Below are positions 5,393 to 11,123 of a DNA stretch of 11,123 nt, one piece after another (positions within the stretch are counted from its first letter, which is position 1; every line of letters starts with the position of its first letter). Where the stretch lies: the NCBI GenBank assembly GCA_039820405.1, contig JBCBQC010000147.1, positions 1-11,123 of the forward strand. Reading direction: 5' to 3'. Source of the stretch: CALLVY01 sp937899855. Lineage in GTDB: Bacteria > Bacteroidota > Bacteroidia > Chitinophagales > Saprospiraceae. The notes beneath the pieces were generated by a model. The model ran no database searches, was not told where the DNA came from, and was given only the letters and a program-made list of their open reading frames with translations. Made by a program: the position numbers and the translations under genes.

Positions 5393-7183
5393 CTGTTTGC
5401 CCAGCACCACAATCGGATAGGACTGATTGGCCCCCTCCCCTTGCACCCGCCACCAATACTGCCCCGCAGCCACGCGTTGGCCCCGTTCATCATCCAGATT
5501 CCAGGACAACTGCTGCCCCCCCGCTTCCCAACGCCGCAAGGGCCAACGACGGATGACCCGACCTCGCTCATCGACCACTTCCCAGCTCAGTGCTTGGGGC
5601 CGCTCCAACTCAAACCTCAGCCCAACCTGATCGATAGCAGGATTGGGGCCCAAATTGGCCAGGGCAAAGCCTTCCAAGACCTTTACCGCCGTATTGTCCA
5701 AGCGATTCTCAAACAACAAGACCTGATCCAACCCCTCGTCGGTAGCGGTGATATCGAGATCGCCGTCGTTGTCCCGATCGTGGAGAATGGCGCAGGATGC
5801 TTTATCGCTGGAGCGCAAGACGTGTACCGAGGTCGAAAAATCGCCCGTACCGTCGTTTTCAAATACCGTAAAGGTGGCCGATTGGTAGTTGCTGGTCACC
5901 AGATCCAAATCCCCGTCCCCATCGAGGTCGCCCGCATCGATGGCCAGGGGAAACAGCGCCTGCTCGGGGCTGATACTAAAAATTTGTCCGCTCAGTCGGC
6001 CATTGCCTTCGTTAAAGTGAACGGTCATGCTGTTGCCCCCAGAATTGGCCGAGGCCACATCCGCCAGACCATCCCCATTAAAATCACCGGTACACAACAT
6101 CCAGGGCTGATTCCCACCCGCCAGCGGTTGCTTGTCGCTGAGGCTAAAATTACCGGCCCCATCCCCCAAAAACAGACTGACCTCCCCACTGAGGTAGTTC
6201 CCAATAAAAAGGTCTTGCACCCCGTCGTTATTGGCATCGACGACGGCCAGACCGGATTCGCCAAAGCCGTTGGGATCCAAATCGATCGTTTGCTTGCTAA
6301 AATTTCCCATCCCGTCGTTGGTAAACAGACAAACATCGTGACTGCCCCGATTGACGATCAGAATGTCCTCGCTGCCATCTCCATTGTAATCCAGTACGGC
6401 CAGCCCCCGGGCATTTTCCCCGGTCTCGTAGTCGTCCTGCTGGTAAAAATGTCCCTCCCCATCGCCAAAGAGCACCCGCAGCTCATTGTCGTGCGCCGTA
6501 CAGACCGCCAGGTCAATATCGCCATCACCGTTAAAATCGGCCCCTTCGTTGGGGCTGGGCGTAGCCGTTCCCATGGGCAGTACGGTCATCTCCTCGACGT
6601 GGTAGTCGCCCTGGCCATCGTTGAGTAGGATGCGCAGGTCATCCGAGGTTTCGTTGACCACCGTCAAATCGCTGTACGAATCCCGATTCAGATCCCCCGC
6701 GTAGGCGCCGTAGGCCTGGATCAGCCCTTCCCCCGTTTTGCGCAGTTCGATGGTTTTGACCTTTTGCTGGGCCAAGCTGCCGGGACGGGTCGCAATCCAG
6801 AAATTCCAAACGTAGCCCCGGGGCAGGTACTCCCCATTGGCCGCCCGGATGGCCTTGGTCAGGTATACCGTTACCCACTCCCCCGCGTTGAAGGGCTGTT
6901 TTTCCGTATCGAGCAGTAGGCGAACCGTCCGGTTGTCATTGTCCATACTGATGACCGCCTCGCGGTAGGGTCCGGTCCAACGACCGCTTACTTTAAAGGT
7001 GGAAAAGTCGATGCTACTGAGGTCTAAGGCGCGATCAAAATCGATTTGGATGACGAGCGCTTCCGGGGCTACAATCGACAGATTGGCGGGGCTGACGCGG
7101 AGTACTTGGGGGGCCTGAGCCGACAAATGGCCGTTCCAAAGCAAGAAGAGGCCCCAAATAGCGAGGGAGATAAAACGTGGCAT
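5390..7183 (-). CDS. secreted FG-GAP/VCBS repeat protein with T9SS C-terminal sorting domain
   Basis: Read from the ATG at 7183, the product is 597 aa. Residues 1-24 are a signal peptide (LAIWGLFLLWNGHLSAQA). Residues about 27-135 form a beta-rich domain like Big_5/SbsA Ig-like modules. Seven FG-GAP/VCBS repeats follow, with calcium-loop motifs starting near residues 164 (DLNRDSYSD), 216 (DFNGDGDID), 265, 316, 367, 419 and 469, a period of about 50. They are expected to fold as a beta-propeller. The last 85 residues (LGPNPAIDQVGLRFELE..., DERGRVI, AAGQYWWRV) match the Por/type A sorting domain used by type IX secretion, so the protein is probably released or anchored at the cell surface. Upstream starts at 7210 (ATG) and 7219 (TTG) exist. 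I prefer 7183 because the signal peptide starts there and a -7-like box at 7224-7231 would put the transcript start around 7217. The ligand is unknown. Confidence 0.88.
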   Translation of the reverse strand: MPRFISLAIWGLFLLWNGHLSAQAPQVLRVSPANLSIVAPEALVIQIDFDRALDLSSIDFSTFKVSGRWTGPYREAVISMDNDNRTVRLLLDTEKQPFNAGEWVTVYLTKAIRAANGEYLPRGYVWNFWIATRPGSLAQQKVKTIELRKTGEGLIQAYGAYAGDLNRDSYSDLTVVNETSDDLRILLNDGQGDYHVEEMTVLPMGTATPSPNEGADFNGDGDIDLAVCTAHDNELRVLFGDGEGHFYQQDDYETGENARGLAVLDYNGDGSEDILIVNRGSHDVCLFTNDGMGNFSKQTIDLDPNGFGESGLAVVDANNDGVQDLFIGNYLSGEVSLFLGDGAGNFSLSDKQPLAGGNQPWMLCTGDFNGDGLADVASANSGGNSMTVHFNEGNGRLSGQIFSISPEQALFPLAIDAGDLDGDGDLDLVTSNYQSATFTVFENDGTGDFSTSVHVLRSSDKASCAILHDRDNDGDLDITATDEGLDQVLLFENRLDNTAVKVLEGFALANLGPNPAIDQVGLRFELERPQALSWEVVDERGRVIRRWPLRRWEAGGQQLSWNLDDERGQRVAAGQYWWRVQGEGANQSYPIVVLGKQ

Positions 7184-7223
7184 AGCAAGGGTTTGAGTAG
7201 GAAAATCCATGGTTTTCAATATT

Positions 7224-7231
7224 CAAAAATA
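7224..7231 (-). promoter_or_regulatory. Bacteroidota -7-like box (TATTTTTG) for the FG-GAP gene
   Basis: The minus strand reads TATTTTTG, an exact TAnnTTTG match, about 40 nt upstream of the preferred ATG at 7183. No TTG lies at the expected 19-21 nt upstream; that position is taken by the hairpin at 7234-7272. A start of transcription near 7217 would leave only a few nt before the alternative ATG at 7210, which favours the 7183 start. Confidence 0.35.
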
Positions 7232-7233
7232 AA

Positions 7234-7272
7234 CGCTTTTTTGACCCTTCCTAAGGAAGGGCCCCAAAAGCG
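7234..7272 (-). terminator. nested hairpin between the sigma cluster and the FG-GAP gene
   Basis: Outer arms CGCTTTT (7234-7240) and AAAAGCG (7266-7272) enclose inner arms CCCTTCC (7245-7251) and GGAAGGG (7255-7261), with 4-nt internal bulges and a 3-nt loop. It lies about 45 nt beyond the stop of the anti-sigma gene and directly upstream of the -7-like box of the next gene. It is a reasonable terminator for the sigma operon, although no clean T run follows, or an operator for the FG-GAP gene. Confidence 0.5.
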
Positions 7273-7317
7273 AACACCTTGCCCGGCGGACGACAGTTGC
7301 TTACTGGTTTTACTTAG

Positions 7318-7893
7318 TTACTGCATGCCGACGGTGAGATCGAGTAGGTCGCGGTCGCGGGCGATGGAATTGGTGGTCCCGCGCGGGCGGGTGGATGGGG
7401 AGGAGTGGGTCTGGCCCGCCGCTTTTTCTTCGGAAGCCGATTGGTAGCTTGCTTTACCTTTGCTGGTCAGACCGATGTACACCGGGATCTCCCGAACGAT
7501 GGTATCGGTTTGGTAAACGATTTGGGGAACGAGGCTCAGACCGGAATGGTGCTGACCGATGTTCCACTGCCCGAATAGCCAACCGCAGATGAGGGCCATG
7601 GTGAGTTGCCAGGCGGGTACGCGCCAGGTGCTGATCTGGGCGAGCCAGGACAGGTTGCCCTGCCGTGGATGACGCCGTTCGTAGCGCTGGAGGACGCGCT
7701 CCAGGGGCGGCGGTGGCGGTACCGAATCGGCGCGAAAGTAATCGGCACTGGCCAGGAGGGTCCACCGCTGGGATTCGTATTCCGGTTGGCTGATTTGTTG
7801 GAGGACCCAGCTTTGCTGCTCGGGGCTCAGCTCCTGAAAAGAGCGACTTTTCAGAAAAAACTCCAGGTCCCATTGGATACTTTCGCTATTCAT
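7318..7893 (-). CDS. single-TM protein, probable anti-sigma factor
   Basis: This 191-aa protein has an acidic, helical N-terminus (LEFFLKSRSFQELSPEQQSWVL, residues 10-31, typical of small cytoplasmic anti-sigma domains) and a five-proline run at 59-63. One membrane segment lies at about 93-110 (AWQLTMALICGWLFGQW), followed by a roughly 80-residue, Ser/Thr-rich, probably periplasmic tail. No HxxxCxxC zinc anti-sigma motif is present. Its ATG overlaps the stop of the ECF sigma gene (ATGA), which is the usual arrangement for a sigma/anti-sigma pair and the main basis for the call. The anti-sigma role is inferred from context and topology, not from a recognised domain. Confidence 0.65.
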   Translation of the reverse strand: MNSESIQWDLEFFLKSRSFQELSPEQQSWVLQQISQPEYESQRWTLLASADYFRADSVPPPPPLERVLQRYERRHPRQGNLSWLAQISTWRVPAWQLTMALICGWLFGQWNIGQHHSGLSLVPQIVYQTDTIVREIPVYIGLTSKGKASYQSASEEKAAGQTHSSPSTRPRGTTNSIARDRDLLDLTVGMQ

Positions 7894-8483
7894 GATTCAA
7901 TTTTTTTTGGATTAAACGGACGGAGGTGCCGGGACAATTGCCGCAGGGCGTAGTGCAGCCGCGATTTGACGGTCCCCTCCGGACAGTCGACGATTTCGCT
8001 GATTTCCCGAATGCCCAATTCTTCCTGATACCGAAGCACGAAGCATTCGCGCTGGGCATCGGGCAGGTCGCGGAGCGCTACCGTCAGTGCGGTTTCGAAC
8101 AAGCGCCGGTCGAGGTGATCCACCGGATCGGCGTCGGTCGTCTCGGGTTGTTGCTCCTTTTCGGGCAGTGGCAGCACTTTTTTCTGGCGGCTCCAGCTGC
8201 GGTAAACGTTTTTACAGCGGTTAGAGGCGATGCTGTACAACCAGGTAGAAAATTTCCGCTGGGTATCAAACAGGTGCGGCCGCTCCAGAATGTGGAGAAA
8301 CAAATCCTGGGTATGGTCGCTGGCCAACTCGGCATCCTGCCCCAGCATGCGGTAGAAATAGCCCTGCATCCGCTGGGCGTACCGCTGGTAAAGCTCCCCA
8401 AAGGCGGCCCGATCGCCCCCTTGCAGGAACCTCATCAGGTCCTCGTCGCTTTGTTCGTGATATCTTTTCTTAAAAAAGCCCAA
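7890..8483 (-). CDS. ECF-type RNA polymerase sigma factor (sigma-70 family)
   Basis: This 197-aa protein has the two ECF domains. Region 2 spans about residues 25-95 (AAFGELYQRYAQRM, DHTQDLFLHIL, FSTWLYSIASNRCKN). Region 4 spans about 135-188 (LPDAQRECFVLRYQEEL, IREISEIVDCPEGTVKSRL), which includes the helix-turn-helix for the -35 element. The only reasonable start is TTG at 8481-8483: an in-frame TGA lies at 8502-8504, no ATG lies between, and the first internal ATG (codon 17, MRFLQGGD) would remove the conserved SDEDL lead-in. The TTG is 10 nt after the stop of the upstream gene, with an AAGGAAT sequence about 13 nt before it, so translation may depend on coupling. It forms an operon with the TM protein downstream. 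The regulon cannot be read from the window. Confidence 0.93.
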   Translation of the reverse strand: MGFFKKRYHEQSDEDLMRFLQGGDRAAFGELYQRYAQRMQGYFYRMLGQDAELASDHTQDLFLHILERPHLFDTQRKFSTWLYSIASNRCKNVYRSWSRQKKVLPLPEKEQQPETTDADPVDHLDRRLFETALTVALRDLPDAQRECFVLRYQEELGIREISEIVDCPEGTVKSRLHYALRQLSRHLRPFNPKKIES

Positions 8484-8493
8484 AGGCGGCGTT

Positions 8494-9627
8494 TTATTCC
8501 TTCAAATATTGTTCGACACGAGCCAGGGCATCTCCCGCCTCGGCGATTTGCCGGATGTGTTTTTTGACGCGTAGGGCCCAGGTGGTTTCCTCCGTCTCTC
8601 GGTAGTGCTGGAGCAGACGAATCAGCGCCGGCAGGTAATTGAGATTGGACCGGGGGAGCACCGCCGCGGCCGGATCGGGATGCAGGGACTCCCCAAAGGC
8701 ATCGGTCCGCATCTCCTGCTCGTAATACTGCCGCAGGTGGGGCAAATTGTCAAACTCCCGTTCACTATAACGCAAGGCCATGCCTACGAGGTACAAGTTG
8801 TTTTCCAACTTATTGCGCAATTTCGAATCCACCGAGATGGCCAGGTAGAGGGGCCGATCGGTGTGCCGTTGGAGATGTTGAAAAATCGTCAGTTGTAGTT
8901 CGGTCCAGCCCCCCACGGCCCCCTCTTCGATCTCCAAGGCGGGAATGCCCAGATCGGCGAATACCCGATTGCGGTACACCGGCATCGCCAGCATGGAGCT
9001 GTTGATCACCTCCACGTCGCGGCGAAAGCCCTTGACCGACTGAAGCACCCAGGCCGGGTAGGTATCGTTGTCGCCATTGGTCAGCAGGATGGCTTCCCGT
9101 TCCAGATTCACCAGCATGTTGTAATTCCAGCTGGCCAGGCCCGGCGAATAGTCTTCGCTGTGATACCAGTGTCGCGCAAATTCCTGGATGGTTGCAGCGT
9201 CGCGGTTCAATTCCCCACAAGTAATCAAGCCGAGGTAGCTTTGGTAACGGTCGGGATCGGTGCGGTAGGCCCGATCCAACCAGTCACAGCCCGCCTCCGA
9301 CCAACTGTCGATCCAGTACTGAAAATAGTAGGCCTCAAAGGTATTGGGAATGGCCCGCTGCATCTCGGCGACAATCTCGGCCAGGTCGTAGCGCGGCGCC
9401 GCGGACTGCTGACGCTGCTGGGCGTAGTGGGCCGCAATAAAGTAATTGTACCAATTATTGGGTTCTTGGGGATTGCTCCGGGTTTCTTTTTCCCAGAGGG
9501 CCACCTGCTCGACGTAGTACTCGGGGGCTTTGACCATCCGGGTAATCCGCTGAATGGGCTCCTGGGACCAAAGGCCTCCCAGGGGAAGGAGTAGGGCTAG
9601 CCAAAGCAACGTTTTGGGTGCGATCAT
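8494..9627 (-). CDS. secreted protein resembling the periplasmic C-terminal part of DUF2723 proteins
   Basis: This 377-aa protein has a signal peptide (MIAPKTLLWLALLLPLGGLWSQ) and no further membrane segment, so it should be periplasmic or surface-exposed. Residues 45-160 are helical and TPR-like (LWEKETRSNPQEPNNWYNY, LDRAYRTDPDRYQSYL). Residues 185-200, GDNDTYPAWVLQSVKG, followed by RRDVEVIN, and residues 278-288 (LYLVGMALRYS) closely recall the soluble C-terminal region of Bacteroidota DUF2723 membrane proteins, which normally follows a multi-TM glycosyltransferase-like domain. Here that domain is absent. The stop lies 10 nt before the ECF sigma start, so the three genes are probably one operon. 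The family resemblance is from memory of the motif, and the function is unknown. A sensor or partner of the sigma/anti-sigma pair, or an envelope maturation factor, are inferences. Confidence 0.75.
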   Translation of the reverse strand: MIAPKTLLWLALLLPLGGLWSQEPIQRITRMVKAPEYYVEQVALWEKETRSNPQEPNNWYNYFIAAHYAQQRQQSAAPRYDLAEIVAEMQRAIPNTFEAYYFQYWIDSWSEAGCDWLDRAYRTDPDRYQSYLGLITCGELNRDAATIQEFARHWYHSEDYSPGLASWNYNMLVNLEREAILLTNGDNDTYPAWVLQSVKGFRRDVEVINSSMLAMPVYRNRVFADLGIPALEIEEGAVGGWTELQLTIFQHLQRHTDRPLYLAISVDSKLRNKLENNLYLVGMALRYSEREFDNLPHLRQYYEQEMRTDAFGESLHPDPAAAVLPRSNLNYLPALIRLLQHYRETEETTWALRVKKHIRQIAEAGDALARVEQYLKE

Positions 9628-9728
9628 CGGGATCCATGAGTTTGATTACGTCCCTTCGTACACCACGATTGGGTAGCGGTTCAAAAAGAATTGCCTTTTT
9701 CAAGTTTTTACCCGTCCCCCAGCCCCAT

Positions 9729-10598
9729 TTACAACTGACTGGCCGGAATGGCAAAGGTATCTCCCTGGCGAAGATCACCGCTGCGCAAGCCCTTGGCAAA
9801 CCAGCGCTTGCGCTGTTCCGAGCTACCGTGGGTAAAGGACTCCGGCACCACGTAGCCCTGCGATTGCATTTGAATGGCATCGTCGCCGATGGCTTCGGTC
9901 ACCCGAATGGCCTCTTCAATGTCCCCTTCCTCCAGTACGCCCTTCATCTTGTGGGTATGGTGGGCCCAAACGCCGGCGAGAAAGTCGGCCTGCAGCTCCA
10001 GGCGGACGGACAGTTCGTTGTTCTGCGCCTGGGAGAGGCGGCTGCGTTGGGCGTGTACCTCGTTCATGATGCCCAGTTCTTGCTGGACGTGGTGGGCCAC
10101 CTCGTGGGCGACGACAAAGGCCATGGCAAAGTCACCGGGAGCGCGGAAGCGGTTTTTAAGTTCTTGGTAAAACGAGAGGTCGATGTACAGTTTTTCATCG
10201 CCGGGGCAGTAAAAGGGGCCCGTGGCCGAGCTGGCGGTTCCACAGCGCGACTGCACCTGCTGGGAGAAGAGGACGAGGACGGGCTCGTCGTAGCTGCGTT
10301 GGAGTTGTTCGCGGAACAAGACGTCCCAAATGTCTTCGGTATCCTTGAGGACGACGCTCACGAATTCGGCCAGTTCGTCTTCCCCACCCTGGGCGGTGCC
10401 TCCGGGGGCGGGGGCGGTGGTGCTCGCTCCATCTTGCCCCAGTTGGGAAAGGACCTGGCTACCATCCCCACCGAGGAGGGTGACCAGCAGGTAAATGACA
10501 ATTGCCCCGATGCTGACGCCCGCTCCGGTACGAACGGCACCACCCCCCCGACGGCGGTCTTCGATATTGGTGCTTTTTTTTCTTCCTTGCCAACGCAT
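9729..10598 (-). CDS. ypfJ: YpfJ-family neutral zinc metallopeptidase
   Basis: This 289-aa protein is close to the usual length for the YpfJ/KPN_02809 family. It starts with the hallmark MRWQGRKKSTNIEDRR, then has a membrane segment at about 28-43 (VSIGAIVIYLLVTLLGG) and a low-complexity Gly/Ala/Pro linker (57-73). In the peptidase domain, the zinc site is HEVAHH at 165-170 with a downstream acidic ligand in ELQADFLAG (201-209). The family end, FTHGSSEQRKRWF (255-267), is present. Two Cys (119 and 131) may form a disulfide, as in CGTASSATGPFYC. It is probably anchored in the inner membrane with the peptidase domain outside. The substrate of the family is unknown. A (TTTTAGG)4 tract ends three bases before the ATG, and its own promoter is not obvious. 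Confidence 0.93.
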   Translation of the reverse strand: MRWQGRKKSTNIEDRRRGGGAVRTGAGVSIGAIVIYLLVTLLGGDGSQVLSQLGQDGASTTAPAPGGTAQGGEDELAEFVSVVLKDTEDIWDVLFREQLQRSYDEPVLVLFSQQVQSRCGTASSATGPFYCPGDEKLYIDLSFYQELKNRFRAPGDFAMAFVVAHEVAHHVQQELGIMNEVHAQRSRLSQAQNNELSVRLELQADFLAGVWAHHTHKMKGVLEEGDIEEAIRVTEAIGDDAIQMQSQGYVVPESFTHGSSEQRKRWFAKGLRSGDLRQGDTFAIPASQL

Positions 10599-10600
10599 GT

Positions 10601-10634
10601 TTTTAGGTTTTAGGTTTTAGGTTTTAGGTTTTAA
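10601..10634. repeat. heptamer tandem repeat (TTTTAGG)4 plus a partial copy
   Basis: Four exact copies of TTTTAGG (10601-10607, 10608-10614, 10615-10621, 10622-10628) are followed by TTTTAA. On the minus strand this is CCTAAAA repeated in the short leader of the metallopeptidase gene, ending three bases before its ATG. It fills most of the 45-bp gap to the upstream gene. Heptamer copy number may vary by slipped pairing and would change the leader length. Confidence 0.9.
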
Positions 10635-10643
10635 TTCGTTTAT

Positions 10644-11078
10644 TTAGTCCATTTTAGCATATAAATCCAGATACTTATTAAAAATGGGAATTGCCTTGTT
10701 AATGGTATCTTGTTGAGTGGTCGAAATATGAAATTCGTAAGACCCGTATTTGTATTTTACATAAAGAGGCATTTCTGTTGTCCATCCTATGACCAACAAA
10801 TCTTTGATCATATCAGGCAATAGCGATTTCCATTTTGCATCCTCAGGCAAGTTAAACCTGTTTAATGAGAGATACGCTTCTATTTCACCACGGCCTCTCA
10901 ATTTTAGATCTAAATTTTTAATTTTCGACTCGTTTTCCTCCTTTCTTTTTTGTCTTTCTTTCCAAAGTCTTTTTCTTTTATTTTCCTTGATCTTTAACAG
11001 CAGTGGGAATCCGTAGGCAATTTGATAAATCACGGTGACTAAAAACGCAAATACAAAAATAGTAATTAAATAGTTCAT
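10644..11078 (-). CDS. membrane-anchored hypothetical protein, AT-rich
   Basis: This 144-aa protein has an N-terminal membrane segment (residues 2-28, ITIFVFAFLVTVIYQIAYGF). A strongly basic, Lys/Glu-rich helix, possibly a coiled coil, follows (30-58, KENKRKRLWKERQKRKEE). The last 85 residues form a mixed domain with aromatic residues (EMPLYVKYKYGSYEFHIS). I recognise no family. Its codons are far richer in A and T than those of all other genes here, which suggests a different origin or a fast-evolving accessory gene. The ATG at 11078 is preceded by GGGG with almost no spacer, so it is not a normal ribosome binding site. It lies 45 bp upstream of the metallopeptidase gene on the same strand. 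Confidence 0.6.
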   Translation of the reverse strand: MNYLITIFVFAFLVTVIYQIAYGFPLLLKIKENKRKRLWKERQKRKEENESKIKNLDLKLRGRGEIEAYLSLNRFNLPEDAKWKSLLPDMIKDLLVIGWTTEMPLYVKYKYGSYEFHISTTQQDTINKAIPIFNKYLDLYAKMD

Positions 11079-11123
11079 CCCCTTTTTTACGAATGAGGCA
11101 TAACGTTTAGTAAATGAAGCGTA

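Noticed and set aside
5375..6628. 417-codon plus-strand open frame opposite the FG-GAP gene
   Set aside because: It mirrors the regular repeats of the minus-strand gene, has low-complexity Ile/Val/Gly composition, and has no recognisable domain.
9674..9703. possible terminator after the metallopeptidase gene (CAAAAAG ... CTTTTT)
   Set aside because: The stem is only A/T-rich with one G/C pair and is very weak. I could not tell it from chance in a short AT-rich gap.
9618..10613. 331-codon plus-strand open frame opposite the metallopeptidase gene
   Set aside because: It is the shadow of a well-supported YpfJ family gene and runs through the heptamer tract.
10601..10634. possible CRISPR or telomere
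   Set aside because: The units are 7-bp and directly abutting with no spacers, and only four copies exist inside a chromosome-like region, so it is a simple tandem repeat.

Overview
The window looks like chromosomal DNA of a moderately GC-rich Bacteroidota, most likely from the Saprospiria/Lewinella-like group. This is inferred from a Por/type IX secretion (T9SS) type C-terminal sorting domain, a surface-type subtilase lipoprotein, start codons mostly without Shine-Dalgarno sequences, promoter-like TAnnTTTG boxes, and a protein related to the Bacteroidota DUF2723 family. Every confidently called complete gene lies on the minus strand, so the window is transcribed from high to low coordinates.

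Layout from high to low coordinates. An AT-rich 144-aa membrane-anchored protein of unknown function (10644-11078) is followed, across a (TTTTAGG)4 heptamer tract, by a YpfJ-family zinc metallopeptidase (9729-10598). Then comes a tight cluster: a secreted protein resembling the soluble part of DUF2723 proteins (8494-9627), an ECF sigma factor with a probable TTG start (7890-8483), and a one-TM protein overlapping it by ATGA, probably its anti-sigma factor (7318-7893). After a nested hairpin comes a secreted seven-repeat FG-GAP/VCBS protein with a T9SS sorting domain (5390-7183). An inverted repeat overlaps its stop codon. A 544-bp GC-structured intergenic stretch holds a doubtful small secreted-peptide gene on the plus strand and a possible divergent promoter. 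Next is a two-gene unit overlapping by ATGA: a metallo-beta-lactamase 'ligase-associated' DNA exonuclease (3880-4845) and its usual partner, an ATP-dependent DNA ligase (2321-3883). Last are a subtilisin-like lipoprotein (496-2061) with a structured leader and a strong terminator, then AT-rich intergenic DNA and possibly the 3' tip of a plus-strand gene.

The most striking observation is the ligase. It has the full family length, an intact C-terminal OB-fold region and the usual exonuclease partner, but the nucleotidyltransferase motifs are degenerate. The AMP-accepting lysine of motif I is Arg, the motif I Gly is Trp, motif III DGE is QAE, the motif IV Glu and Lys are both Arg, and both motif V lysines are gone. 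The reading frame is clean for 520 codons, so this looks like a maintained pseudoenzyme rather than a decayed gene. It may act as a DNA-binding or scaffold subunit for the exonuclease, which keeps its metal-binding motifs.

A second candidate system is the sigma/anti-sigma pair placed directly behind a free-standing periplasmic DUF2723-like domain. The spacing suggests translational coupling and perhaps a sensory or envelope role.
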